A stretch of 64,000 nucleotides of DNA, taken from contig NZ_JAVHJU010000025.1 in the NCBI RefSeq assembly GCF_031082405.1, forward strand, positions 124,001-188,000, given 5' to 3'. Under the pieces are notes generated by a model. That model was not told where the DNA came from. It saw only the letters and a list, made by a program, of their open reading frames with translations, and made no database searches. Positions 1 to 7,753 of the stretch are shown here, piece by piece; position 1 is the first letter of the stretch; each line of letters begins with the position of its first letter. Source of the DNA: Amycolatopsis sp. A133. Its GTDB lineage: Bacteria; Actinomycetota; Actinomycetes; Mycobacteriales; Pseudonocardiaceae. The translations under genes were made by a program, and so were the position numbers.

Positions 1-1657
1 ACGCCACCGCCTGGCGGCCGTTCGCGGACGGCTCGACGACGACCTGCTGGAACGCCGTCCGCAGGTCGGCCAGGGCCCGGTAGGCCCCGCGCCGCGCCCG
101 GGACCGCGCCAGCCGCGCCTCCCCCGACGACGCTTCGACCAGCGCGGCTCGCACGTACTTCGCGACCGCGTCCAGCCCGTCGGCGAGCCGGCCGCCGACC
201 TGGGGGCGCCGGCTGCCCGGCCACAACAGGTAGCCGAAGACGAGGACGATCACGCAGCCCAGCACGGTGTCGATCAGCCGCGCCAGCACCACGCTCCAGT
301 TGCCGGTGTGGGCCAGGCCCATCTGCAGGATGATCAACGGCGTCACGAAGGCGCTCTGGATGCCGTAGTTGCGCACCTTCCCCACCGCGATGCCACCGGC
401 GAAGACGGCGCTGAGCACCACCAGGACCCAGCCGTTCGCCCCGAGGCCGAGCACGGCGGCGCCGATCCCGACGCCGATGACCGTGCCGATGCCGCGCAGC
501 ACCGCGCGGCCGAAGACGGACCCGAAGTCGGGCTTGAGGACGATGCCGACGGTCAGGGTGATCCAGTACGACCGCTCCACCGGTACGAGCAGGCCGACGA
601 CCTCGGCGATCGCGACGCACAGCGTCAGCCGAAGCGCGGCGATCCAGGTCAGCGGGCCGGACGCGAGCGAGCCCGCCCACGCCCGCAGGCGGCGGTACCA
701 CGGCGTCGGCTCCCGGCGCTTGCGATCGTCGCCCTTGCCGATCCGGACCAGTCCTGCGTAGAGCGCGGCGAGGACCGGGTCGGGATCGTCGGGCGGCGCG
801 GGCGGCGGGGACGGCAGCGGCTGACCGGCCAGCACCGCCGCCGAGAGCGCGACGAAGTGGTCGATGACGTCCGGGGCCGGGCGGCGGCCGGCGTTGACCA
901 TCGCCACCGAGGCCTCGACCGCGGGGGTGGTGGCCGAGAGCAGGTTGAGCAGCTGCCGGTAGGCGGCATCGCGGCCGGACAGCCAGGAGCGCGCGGTCAG
1001 CAGCTGGTCGTAGGCGGTGTTCATCGCCGTGGTCAGCCGGTGGCGGGCCACCCGCGAGACGGCTTCGTCGGTCGCCGACAGCATCGCGGCCAGCTCGACG
1101 TAGACGTGGGCGACGGCGGTGCGTTCGGGGCTGGTCGCCCGGACCGTCCAGGTGGCGAGCGCGACCAGGAAGCTCCAGGCGGCGCCGAGGCAGAACAAGC
1201 CGAACAGGACCTCGACGCGCACGCCGGTCGCGTGCTGCCCGGTGGCGAGCACGCAGAAGACGAACATCTGCAGCCCGGCGACCGAGGCGTTGCTCCCGGC
1301 CGCGCTGATCACCGCGGACACCGCGGCGACCAGGATCACCGCCGGCACCGACAGCGCCGGGGTGCCGCCGGTGAGCAGCCCGATGAGGTAACCCGCGGTG
1401 GCGGCGAGCGTCGCTCCGCCGAGCCGGCGGGCGCGGTAGCGGTAGGGCCCGGCCGATTCGGACAGCACGGCGGGCAGGGCTCCGGTAGAGACGAGCGCGC
1501 CGACGGCGATGTCCCCCGCGGCGTACGCGATCGCGAGCGGCACGGTCAGCGCGACCACGGCCCGGGCGACCATGTTCCACGGCACCGGCACCGGCGTGCT
1601 GCGCAGGAGCTGGACCAGCCAGTGCGGCGCGGCGAGGTCGGGGCGCGGCGTGCTCAC
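1..1657 (-). CDS. FUSC-family membrane transporter (C-terminal end cut off by window edge)
   Basis: Reads in from a GTG (VSTPRPDL...) and is still open at base 1, so only the C-terminus is missing. The protein has two blocks of closely packed hydrophobic helices, one near residues 25-150 and one near 330-450, separated by a soluble stretch and followed by an Arg/Ala-rich cytoplasmic segment. This two-halved layout is typical of FUSC/aromatic-acid-exporter-like inner-membrane proteins, where the second block is the conserved FUSC domain. Substrate cannot be read from sequence. An ATG 8 bases upstream of the chosen GTG is closed by a stop after three codons, so GTG is preferred although its ribosome site is poor. 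Divergent from the SRPBCC gene. Confidence 0.75.
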   Translation of the reverse strand, partial: MSTPRPDLAAPHWLVQLLRSTPVPVPWNMVARAVVALTVPLAIAYAAGDIAVGALVSTGALPAVLSESAGPYRYRARRLGGATLAATAGYLIGLLTGGTPALSVPAVILVAAVSAVISAAGSNASVAGLQMFVFCVLATGQHATGVRVEVLFGLFCLGAAWSFLVALATWTVRATSPERTAVAHVYVELAAMLSATDEAVSRVARHRLTTAMNTAYDQLLTARSWLSGRDAAYRQLLNLLSATTPAVEASVAMVNAGRRPAPDVIDHFVALSAAVLAGQPLPSPPPAPPDDPDPVLAALYAGLVRIGKGDDRKRREPTPWYRRLRAWAGSLASGPLTWIAALRLTLCVAIAEVVGLLVPVERSYWITLTVGIVLKPDFGSVFGRAVLRGIGTVIGVGIGAAVLGLGANGWVLVVLSAVFAGGIAVGKVRNYGIQSAFVTPLIILQMGLAHTGNWSVVLARLIDTVLGCVIVLVFGYLLWPGSRRPQVGGRLADGLDAVAKYVRAALVEASSGEARLARSRARRGAYRALADLRTAFQQVVVEPSANGRQAVA

Positions 1658-1666
1658 CCCCTCATC

Positions 1667-1697
1667 TTGACCTACGCTGCGCGAGACGGATTAATTA
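1667..1697 (+). promoter_or_regulatory. Candidate promoter for the SRPBCC gene
   Basis: TTGACC is followed after 18-19 bases by TTAATT/TAATTA in an unusually AT-rich patch between two divergent genes. It lies about 30 bases before the GTG of the SRPBCC gene. The match to a sigma-70 housekeeping promoter is fair; no operator was recognised. Confidence 0.4.
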
Positions 1698-1726
1698 TCA
1701 GCCTGTCAACAACGCGGGAGGTTCCG

Positions 1727-2176
1727 GTGGGCCGCAAGTACTCGTTCGAGGTCAACCGCACGAGCACGGCTCCGCCGGAGGCGCTGTTCGCACTCGAAGC
1801 GGACGGCCCGCGCTGGGCGGAGTGGGGAAAGCCACTCATCGTCCAGGCCCGCTGGGCGCGGCGGGGCACCGAGGACCCGGACGGCGTCGGGGCCGTCCGC
1901 GAGGTCGGCCTGTGGCCGGTGCTGATCCGCGAGGAGACCCTCGAGTACGAGCCCGGCCGCAAGCACGTCTACGGCTTCGCGGGCGGTAAGCCGATCAAGG
2001 ACTACCGCGCCGAAGTGCTCTTCACGCCGGCGGACGGCGGCGGCACGCACCTGCGGTGGACCGGCTCGTTCACCGAGCCGGTCAAGGGCAGCGGACCGGT
2101 GCTGGCCGCCACGCTCCGCACGGTGATCCGGCTGTTCTCGGCCAAGCTGGTCAAGGCGGCCGAAACCCGGCGCTGA
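1727..2176 (+). CDS. SRPBCC-family (polyketide cyclase/dehydrase-like) protein
   Basis: 149 residues beginning VGRKYSFEVNRTS. The GTG start is preceded by GGGAGG at good spacing. The pattern is that of START/SRPBCC ligand-binding folds: an N-terminal beta strand carrying the 'PPEALFAL' helix, a central run of strands ending in 'ADGGGTHLRWTGSF', and a long C-terminal amphipathic helix ('AATLRTVIRLFSAKLVKAAE'). Such proteins bind hydrophobic ligands; no catalytic residues can be assigned. It is divergent from the FUSC transporter and about 110 bp upstream of the deacetylase lipoprotein, with no sign of co-transcription. Confidence 0.7.
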   Translation: MGRKYSFEVNRTSTAPPEALFALEADGPRWAEWGKPLIVQARWARRGTEDPDGVGAVREVGLWPVLIREETLEYEPGRKHVYGFAGGKPIKDYRAEVLFTPADGGGTHLRWTGSFTEPVKGSGPVLAATLRTVIRLFSAKLVKAAETRR

Positions 2177-2284
2177 CCTGCGTGCGCCGGGCCACAGAAG
2201 ATCGTCCGGCGCAACTTTCCGCCCCCCGTCCACGTCACTCTTTCGGGTGGTCTTCGCGATCACCTGCGAGAGAGGGGACGCGGG

Positions 2285-3052
2285 ATGAAGCGAGTGGTGG
2301 CGGGATTGGCCGCGGTGGCGTTGGCGCTCACAGCCTGTTCGACGCACGGGCCGGACGAGCGGGAGTTCGGCACCAGCCAGCCGAACCCGGCACCCCAGGG
2401 CGTGAGCCCCGGCGCGAAGACGTCCGGGCCGTATCCGTTCGGCACGGTCCAGCAGAAGGCGCCCGCGATCGAGAACGGCCAGGTCCCGCTCGTCCGCCGG
2501 ATCACCACCGGCAAGCCGTACGTCTTCCTCACCATGGACGACGGCGCCGTCAAGGACCCCGGCGCGCTGAAGCTGATGGAGCAGCACGCGACCCACCCGG
2601 TGCTGTTCCTGAACCAGAAGTACGTGCAGGGCCACGAGGCCTACTTCAAGCAGATCCTCGACGCCACCGGCGCCACCATCGGCGACCACACGGTCGACCA
2701 CCCGAACCTCAAGGGCAAGCCCTACGAGTTCCAGCGGAAGGAGATCTGCGACGACGCCGACGACTTCCAGCGTGGGCTCGGCGTGCGCCCGGCGCTGTTC
2801 CGGCCGCCGTTCGGCAACTACGACCAGAACACGCTGCGCGCCGCGGCCGCCTGCGGGATGCGCGCCGCCGTGCTGTGGACGGCCGCGGTGAACGACGGAC
2901 ACGTCCAGTTCCAGTCCGGGGACAAGCTCAAGCCGGGCGACATCGTGCTGATGCACTTCCGCAAGACCTTCGCGCAGGACTACACGGCGTTCGTCGAGCA
3001 GGCCGAAAAGGACGGGCTGACCCCCGTCCCCCTGGCCGACTTCCTGGGTTAA
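2285..3052 (+). CDS. Polysaccharide deacetylase-family lipoprotein (CE4)
   Basis: 255 residues with a lipoprotein signal: a short basic start, a hydrophobic core and the lipobox LTAC at about residue 19, so the enzyme should be anchored on the outer face of the membrane. NodB-homology motifs are visible in order: TMDDG near residue 82 (normally TFDDG; the catalytic and metal aspartates remain), HTVDH near 135 (metal His pair), RPPFGNY near 180, and a closing 'IVLMHF' motif. The expected reaction is removal of acetyl groups from cell-wall or other amino sugars. It ends with a 4-base overlap with the convergent small gene. ATG preceded by GAGAGGGGA. Confidence 0.85.
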   Translation: MKRVVAGLAAVALALTACSTHGPDEREFGTSQPNPAPQGVSPGAKTSGPYPFGTVQQKAPAIENGQVPLVRRITTGKPYVFLTMDDGAVKDPGALKLMEQHATHPVLFLNQKYVQGHEAYFKQILDATGATIGDHTVDHPNLKGKPYEFQRKEICDDADDFQRGLGVRPALFRPPFGNYDQNTLRAAAACGMRAAVLWTAAVNDGHVQFQSGDKLKPGDIVLMHFRKTFAQDYTAFVEQAEKDGLTPVPLADFLG

Positions 3053-3528
3053 AGCACGACCGTCGGTGTCACGACGGTCCGCCGGCACGACACGTCACCG
3101 AGGTGCACGAGGATCTGCGTCGTCCCGCGGGGCACGTTGTCGAGCACGAACCGGCCGCCTTCGTCGGCCGTCGTCGACGACGTGCCGTGCTCGGCGACCC
3201 GCACCTCGACGCCGTACTGCCCGGCGGGCACCAGCCAGCCGTCGATGCGGTGCAGCTTGCCCATCTTGGTCAGGTTGATCATCACCGTCAGGTCGCTGAC
3301 GGTGAACGTGATCGTGCCGGTGCCCCCGCCGCGGACGCCGGCGAGGTTGTCCAGCCGTTCCCACCGCGCGACCTCGACATCGAGGTCTTCGAGGGCGAGC
3401 GCGAATTGGACCCGTTGCACCAGGTCGCCCGGTGGCGGGTCCAGTTCGTCGAGGAAGCGGCCGATGTCGGCCAGCAGCACGTCGTCACCGAAGGAGGCTT
3501 GGCCCCCCGGTGCCCCGAGGTCGTTCAT
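3049..3528 (-). CDS. Unknown protein coupled to the upstream sigma factor (carboxypeptidase-regulatory-like fold)
   Basis: 159 residues. The N-terminal ~55 residues are acidic and probably helical. The C-terminal ~100 residues resemble a carboxypeptidase-regulatory-like beta sandwich: Gly-rich strands, 'DGWLVPAGQYGVEVRV', then the tell-tale 'DEGGRFVLDNVPRGTTQILVHL'. No membrane segment or Cys/His zinc site typical of anti-sigma factors is present. The start ATG overlaps the stop of the sigma gene by four bases (ATGA), so the two are almost certainly co-translated. Function is unknown; the coupling suggests a partner, target or modulator of the sigma factor. Confidence 0.65.
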   Translation of the reverse strand: MNDLGAPGGQASFGDDVLLADIGRFLDELDPPPGDLVQRVQFALALEDLDVEVARWERLDNLAGVRGGGTGTITFTVSDLTVMINLTKMGKLHRIDGWLVPAGQYGVEVRVAEHGTSSTTADEGGRFVLDNVPRGTTQILVHLGDVSCRRTVVTPTVVL

Positions 3529-4130
3529 CGGCTTCCCCCTTCACTGACGAGGAGATCTCGCATCTGGTCGAGGCAGCGACCCCTGGTCGGGCCGACACTG
3601 CCGCGCGGCATGTGCAACGCCTCGGCGACGAGCTGGTACTCCGCACGACCCGCGAGCACGGTCAGCCGGAGCAGTTCCTGACAGCGGTGGGGCAGCCGGA
3701 CGAAGGCGCGCCAGACCCGGCGGTCGCGGTCGGCGCGGACGGCTTCGTCTTCGGGTGCCGGTTGGGTGCTCGGCATGGCTTCGGCGACTTCGTCGCTCAG
3801 CGGCACCGGCTGCATGCGACGGCCGAACGGGTGGGTGGCCTCGCGGCGGGTGGTGGTGATCAGCCAGGCGGCGAGGGCTTTGGGGTCGCGAAGCTTGCCC
3901 AGCTGGCTGAAGAGGGCGAGCCAGACGGTCTGGACGACGTCTTCGGCGACCGCGCGGTCGAGGCCGTTGCCCCGGGCGACGTGCCAGACGAGCGGGGTGA
4001 GTTCTTCGACGAGGCGGGCCATCGCCCGGCGGTCACCGTCTCTGGCGGCCTGCATGCACGCAGCGTGCAGCTCGGCGCCGGTCAGGCCCTCCCAAGGCGG
4101 ATCTACCTCTGTGGTTTGCACGTCGGTCAC
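3525..4130 (-). CDS. RNA polymerase sigma factor, sigma-70/ECF-like
   Basis: About 201 residues from a GTG (VTDVQTTEVDPP) preceded by GAGGGG eight bases upstream; a longer in-frame reading to 4235 has poor sequence character and is not preferred. Region 2 spans 'MARLVEELTPLVWHVARGNG' through 'DVVQTVWLALFSQLGKLRDP' and region 4 is 'FVRLPHRCQELLRLTVLAG' followed by a helix-turn-helix ('YQLVAEALHMPRGSVGPTRGRC'). There is no region 1.1 or 3, as in ECF factors. No anti-sigma with a zinc motif is adjacent; the only coupled gene is the beta-sandwich protein downstream. Confidence 0.85.
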   Translation of the reverse strand: MTDVQTTEVDPPWEGLTGAELHAACMQAARDGDRRAMARLVEELTPLVWHVARGNGLDRAVAEDVVQTVWLALFSQLGKLRDPKALAAWLITTTRREATHPFGRRMQPVPLSDEVAEAMPSTQPAPEDEAVRADRDRRVWRAFVRLPHRCQELLRLTVLAGRAEYQLVAEALHMPRGSVGPTRGRCLDQMRDLLVSEGGSR

Positions 4131-4548
4131 CGTATCTGCCCCTCTTCGGAAGAGTCTTCGAGTCGGCATTGGCAGTATCGCGGGTCCTTCGGGGGGAAGG
4201 AGCGTGCAGGTGGATCTCGGATACATCAAGGTCACTTACTTCGTCGGTCGTGCACTACCGGTCAATGGCGATTCCGCGAGGTACCGGCCGACGCGGTGTG
4301 ACCCGCGCCGACCGGTACTCCCCTCCCTCAAGGACCCGCTCCCCAACGGGCCCCGCCGGATGTCCCCTCCCCCGAAGGGCACCCGGCCGACGGTGTCCGG
4401 CAGCCCCCTCGGCTCCCGGCCACCGCGTTCACTCCGAACGCGACACCCCCTGTCGTGTTCCTCCGTGCTTGGCTGCTCCACAGGACGCAGTGAGGGGGCC
4501 GCCAGATACCCGAACCGGCGAACTTTTTTGGAAATCGACGCAGGGCGG
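4131..4548. other. Intergenic region of 418 bp upstream of the sigma gene
   Basis: Holds the 5' region of the sigma gene and the 3' flank of the SGNH hydrolase gene. On the minus strand a TTGACC box lies near 4262-4267 without a convincing -10 at normal spacing. An open frame at 4236-4481 on the minus strand has no ribosome site and no recognisable protein character. A short AT-rich patch occurs near 4521-4532. No clear terminator or repeat seen. Confidence 0.5.
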
Positions 4549-5268
4549 CTAACTGATCACGGAACGTGCCAAGGTCCGGGCCCAGCGGGCGTAGCCGGCG
4601 GGTCCCGGGTGGAACCGGTCGCTCGCGAACGCGCCGGGGTCGAGCAGAGCGGGATCCATCGGGAGGTGCGTCACACCGGGGATGCGGCCGAGGGTCGAAG
4701 CGGCGGCGTCGAGGGCGGCGGAGCGGGCCGAAAGGACGTCACGCAGGGGACGCGGGAGAGCCGGGAAGCGGGACATCGGCGGCACCCCGGCCAGGAGGAC
4801 GTCGGCCGGGCCGAGCCGACGGCGCAGCTCGAGCACCAGTTCCAGCAGGTCACGGCGGTAGCCCGCGGCCGTCCGGAGCTCGATGGTGTCGTTGACGCCG
4901 AGTGCGACCACGACCAGATCAACCGCAGGTCGGCCGGCGGCGCGAGAGCGCCTCGATTGAGGGTGGCGGTGGGGAGGAAGGCGGATCAGCGGGACCAGCT
5001 CGGCGCGGACGACCCGGGCGTTGGCGCCGGTCCGGCCGACCGCCTGCCAGCGCACCGCCCGGCCGTCCCGGGCCAGCTCGCGCGCGAGGCAGCCGGTGAG
5101 CGCTTCCTCGTGGTCCGCCGCGCCGACGCCGTCCACTGTGGATTCGCCGAGCACGGCCAGCCGGAACGGTTCGCCGTCGCCGGGGACGAGTCCCTCGGTC
5201 GGCCCCGCCGCGCCCGGGAGCCGCGGGGTCTTGCGCTTGACGTAGACAGCCTGAGCGAGGAGCACCAT
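4549..5268 (-). CDS. SGNH/GDSL-type hydrolase with an in-frame repeat insertion
   Basis: 239 residues. The family blocks are all present: VLGESTVDGVG (block I, nucleophile Ser near 43), an oxyanion Gly/Asn in ALGVNDT near 124-126 (block III), and DRFHP near 220 (block V Asp/His). The likely role is an esterase or lipase; no signal peptide is obvious although the first 10 residues are hydrophobic. Residues ~94-113, rich in Arg, Pro and His, lie between block I and block III and are encoded by a copy of the dispersed repeat described at 4936. Homologues normally run directly from 'ELVPLI' into 'DLVVVALGVND', so this looks like a tolerated insertion. Confidence 0.8.
   Translation of the reverse strand: MVLLAQAVYVKRKTPRLPGAAGPTEGLVPGDGEPFRLAVLGESTVDGVGAADHEEALTGCLARELARDGRAVRWQAVGRTGANARVVRAELVPLIRLPPHRHPQSRRSRAAGRPAVDLVVVALGVNDTIELRTAAGYRRDLLELVLELRRRLGPADVLLAGVPPMSRFPALPRPLRDVLSARSAALDAAASTLGRIPGVTHLPMDPALLDPGAFASDRFHPGPAGYARWARTLARSVIS
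4936..4988 (-). repeat. Dispersed double-hairpin repeat, copy 1 (inside SGNH hydrolase gene)
   Basis: Shares the core GCGCCTCGATTGAGGG and a following G-rich tail (GGTGGGGAGGAAGG) with the copies at 5283 and 32758. Two small hairpins lie side by side: GGCGC/GCGCC around a GAGA loop, and CCTC/GAGG around a GATT loop. This copy is read through in the SGNH hydrolase frame. Confidence 0.75.
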
Positions 5269-5282
5269 GGCTGAATTAGAAC

Positions 5283-5336
5283 AGCGGCGCGAAGCGCCTC
5301 CGTTGAGGGCGGCGGCGGGGAGGAAGGTGGAGGTTA
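5283..5336 (-). repeat. Dispersed double-hairpin repeat, copy 2
   Basis: Differs from copy 1 by a few substitutions and a small length change. The hairpins are GGCGC-GAA-GCGCC and CCTC-CGTT-GAGG. Its minus-strand start coincides with the TAA of the decayed NAD(P)-binding gene, and it fills the gap before the ATG of the SGNH gene, so it would form the 3' UTR or terminator of the former. Confidence 0.75.
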
Positions 5337-5696
5337 GCCGTGGGCGATCGAAACTTTCGCCCTGATCAGCGTGGGATCCGCCACGGCGTCCAGCAGGTAC
5401 GCGGCGACGTCGGCACGGCGGATGGTGAACGTGCGGACGTTGCCGTCGAGCCGGCTCGCCCCGGCGTCGATCGCCGCGCGGGCACCGTCCACGCACACCG
5501 TGGTCGAGCCGCGGTCGCGGGAACCGACCGCCGAAATCACCGCGTCGCGGCCTTCGACGGCGGCCGCCAGCTTCTCGCGGTCCTTCAGCCCGGCGACCAC
5601 GACCTCGGCCGGCAGCTCCAGCCGGGCGGGGTCGCGCACCACCGCCGTCACGTGCCAGCCGCGTTCCAGCGCCTGCTTGACGACCTCGCCGCCGAC
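5334..5696 (-). pseudogene. Decayed NAD(P)H-binding (NmrA/SDR-like) gene
   Basis: Only pieces of the family remain. 'GGEVVKQALERGWHVTAVVRDP' is the end of the Rossmann entry helix and second strand, but the nucleotide-binding start (normally ...GATGxxG) is missing. 'GRDAVISAVGSRDRG' is the next conserved strand. 'LDGNVRTFTIRRADVAAYLLDAV' is the C-terminal part, joined directly to 'AAIDAGASR', so roughly 80 middle residues are gone. The 5' end has been replaced by the start of the divergent TetR gene, which is itself broken. About 120 residues remain where about 200 are usual. Confidence 0.75.
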
Positions 5697-5713
5697 GCAC
5701 TCAGGGAGCCACC

Positions 5714-6278
5714 ATGGGAAGCCGCGAAGAGATCGTTGCCGCGGCCGCGAAGGTGATGCGCGAGCAGGGCTACGCCCACGCGACAACCAAGGTCATCGCG
5801 CAGACCGCGGGTTACTCGGAGGCGATGCTCTACAAAGCACTTCCGCGACAAGACCGACCTGTTCCTCAGCGTCATGAGCGAGGCGCTGCCCGCACTCGGC
5901 GCCACCCTGTCCGAGCTGACGGCCGACCCCGGCCGGGCGCCGCTGCGGGACAACCTCGTCCGCGTCGCCCGGCTGGGTCTCGCCTTCTACCTCGACGGGT
6001 TCCCGATCGCGGTCTCCGTCTTTTCCTCGCGCGAGTTGCTGCGGTCCCACCGCGAGCGGCTCGGCGAGCACGGCCCCCACGTGCTGCTGGGTGGCGTCGC
6101 GGACTACCTGCGCGCCGAGCGGGCACTGGGCCGGATCCAGGCGGGCACCGACGTCGAGGCGGCCGCGGCCCTGCTCCTCGGCGCGTGCTTCCACCAGGCG
6201 TTCCTGGCGACGTTCGAGGAGCGCGAGCCGGCGGACCGCGCCGAGCGGCTCGCGGACGTCCTGCTCGCCGGGCTCTAG
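5714..6278 (+). pseudogene. TetR-family regulator broken by a single-base insertion
   Basis: Starts MGSREEIVAAAAKVMREQGY with a good ribosome site (AGGGAG) and runs through a normal TetR helix-turn-helix ('TTKVIAQTAGYSEAMLYK'). It then leaves frame at an AAA run, 5834-5836. Removing one A restores 'YKHFRDKTDLFLSVMSEALPAL' and the whole ligand-binding domain to the stop at 6278. The total of 565 bases (one more than a multiple of three) agrees with one inserted base. Either a real mutation or a homopolymer sequencing error; the decay of the neighbouring gene favours a real pseudogene. Confidence 0.8.
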
Positions 6279-6763
6279 GCGTTCTTCTCTTCGCGGAGCT
6301 TGTGCCAGCGCTCGTACATGCCGTTGAGCTCCTCGAGCATGAAGGACAGGAAGTCCCGCATCTCGGCCAGCCGCTTGCCGGACGGCGAGTCCTCGCCGAG
6401 GGCGCCGATGCCGCTCTCGGCCGCGTCGCGCCACATGATGATCATGCGGTCGCGCTTCAGGAACGTGGCGTACCAGAGGTCGTCGTAGAGCCGGTAGTGA
6501 TCACGGCGCTCGCCGGGCTCGCGTTCCTTGGCGACCAGGCCGATCTGCTCGAGGTAGCGCACGGCGCCGGAGACGGCCGCCGGGCTGACCGACAGCTGGG
6601 AGGCCAGGTCGGCGGCGGTCAGCCGGCCCTCGTCGGTGGTCATCAGCGCGGCGAACACCCGCGCGGACATGCGTTGCATCCCGATCTGCGAGAGCACGAG
6701 CCCGAGGCTCTCGACGTAGCGGCGGACGGCGTCCTCGTCTCGTTTCGGGTCAGGCGTCGTCAT
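6275..6763 (-). CDS. MarR/GbsR-type winged-helix regulator
   Basis: 162 residues from ATG (MTTPDPKRDEDAV), with GGAGG eight bases upstream. The winged helix is clear: 'GRLTAADLASQLSVSPAAVSGAVRYLEQIGLVAKEREPGERRDHYRL'. The C-terminal half is helical ('MIIMWRDAAESG', 'MRDFLSFMLEELNGMYERWHKL') as in GbsR-like regulators that sit next to drug exporters. It is divergent from the ABC exporter operon with a shared 93-bp AT-rich control region, so repression of that exporter is the likely job (inference). Its stop overlaps the TetR pseudogene stop convergently. Confidence 0.85.
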   Translation of the reverse strand: MTTPDPKRDEDAVRRYVESLGLVLSQIGMQRMSARVFAALMTTDEGRLTAADLASQLSVSPAAVSGAVRYLEQIGLVAKEREPGERRDHYRLYDDLWYATFLKRDRMIIMWRDAAESGIGALGEDSPSGKRLAEMRDFLSFMLEELNGMYERWHKLREEKNA

Positions 6764-6827
6764 CGGCTCATCCTCCCGTACCGGCCCCCCAAGATCACTC
6801 AATCTAGACATTTTCTTAACTTCACAA

Positions 6828-6837
6828 CTTCATGAAG
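6828..6837. promoter_or_regulatory. Candidate operator between the MarR-type regulator and ABC exporter
   Basis: CTTCATGAAG is a perfect 10-bp palindrome 19 bp before the ATP-binding gene, in the most AT-rich stretch of the divergent region (6801-6840). A related half, ACTTCA, occurs 8 bp upstream. Suitable as a binding site for the dimeric regulator; unproven. Confidence 0.4.
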
Positions 6838-6856
6838 CCAGCGTAGCTTCCGAACC

Positions 6857-7753
6857 ATGGAAGACGTCATTTCGGTCATCGGCCTGCACAAGTCGTTCGG
6901 CCGGACCAAGGCCCTCGACGGCCTGGACCTGCAGGTACCCGCTGGGGAGGTGCACGGCTTCCTGGGCCCCAACGGCGCGGGGAAGTCGACCACCGTCCGG
7001 GTCCTGCTCGGCCTGCTCCACGCGGACTCGGGGGACGTCCGGCTGCTCGGCGGCGACCCCTGGAAGGACGCCGCGAGCCTGCACCGCCGCCTGGCCTACG
7101 TGCCCGGCGACGTCAACCTCTGGCCCAACCTCTCCGGCGGCGAGGTGATCGACCTGCTCGGCCGCCTGCGCGGCGGGCTGGACGAGAAGCGCCGCGCCGA
7201 GCTCATCGAGCGCTTCGACCTCGACCCGAAGAAGAAGGGGCGGACGTACTCGAAGGGCAACCGGCAGAAGGTCGCCATCGTCGCCGCGCTCGCCTCGCGG
7301 GTCGACCTGCTGATCCTCGACGAGCCGACGTCCGGCCTCGACCCCTTGATGGAGGCGACGTTCCAGTACGCCATCCAGGAGGAGCGCGAGCAGGGCCGGA
7401 CCGTGCTGCTCTCCAGCCACATCCTCGCCGAGGTCGAGGCGCTGTGCGACAAGGTCAGCATCATCCGCAACGGCCGCACGGTCGAGTCCGGCACCCTGGC
7501 CGAACTGCGCCACCTGACCCGGACGTCGATCACCGCCGAGCTCGCCGGCCCGCCCAACGGGCTCACGAAGCTGCCGAACATCCACGACCTCAAGGTCGAG
7601 GGTCACCGCGTGCGGTTCGACGTGGAAACGCGCTCGCTCGACGAAGCCCTGCGGCAGCTGACCGAGGTCGGCGTGCGGAGCCTGGTCAGCCAGCCGCCGA
7701 CGCTGGAGGAGCTGTTCCTGCGGCACTACACCACCGAAGCGAGCGCGAAATGA
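6857..7753 (+). CDS. ABC exporter ATP-binding protein
   Basis: 298 residues with all nucleotide-binding motifs: Walker A GPNGAGKST near 39, a signature of the variant form YSKGNRQKV near 130, Walker B LLILDEPTSGLD near 152, and the H-loop in 'LLSSHIL'. The ~80 residues after the H-loop are the typical extra domain of DrrA/CcmA-like drug exporters. The stop overlaps the start of the permease gene (ATGA), so the two subunits are made together. The divergent MarR-type regulator probably controls both. Confidence 0.92.
   Translation: MEDVISVIGLHKSFGRTKALDGLDLQVPAGEVHGFLGPNGAGKSTTVRVLLGLLHADSGDVRLLGGDPWKDAASLHRRLAYVPGDVNLWPNLSGGEVIDLLGRLRGGLDEKRRAELIERFDLDPKKKGRTYSKGNRQKVAIVAALASRVDLLILDEPTSGLDPLMEATFQYAIQEEREQGRTVLLSSHILAEVEALCDKVSIIRNGRTVESGTLAELRHLTRTSITAELAGPPNGLTKLPNIHDLKVEGHRVRFDVETRSLDEALRQLTEVGVRSLVSQPPTLEELFLRHYTTEASAK

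Noticed and set aside
308..1726. Plus-strand frame running through the FUSC gene into the SRPBCC gene
   Set aside because: The first ~470 codons are antisense to the FUSC gene with Arg/Asp/His-rich composition; the real protein starts at the GTG at 1727.
4236..4481. Small minus-strand open frame upstream of the sigma gene
   Set aside because: No ribosome site, Gly/Arg/Ser-rich shadow composition and no family resemblance.
5874..6278. The second half of the TetR gene as a separate gene starting MSEALPAL
   Set aside because: It continues the TetR ligand domain directly, has no ribosome site, and joins the first half by removal of one base.
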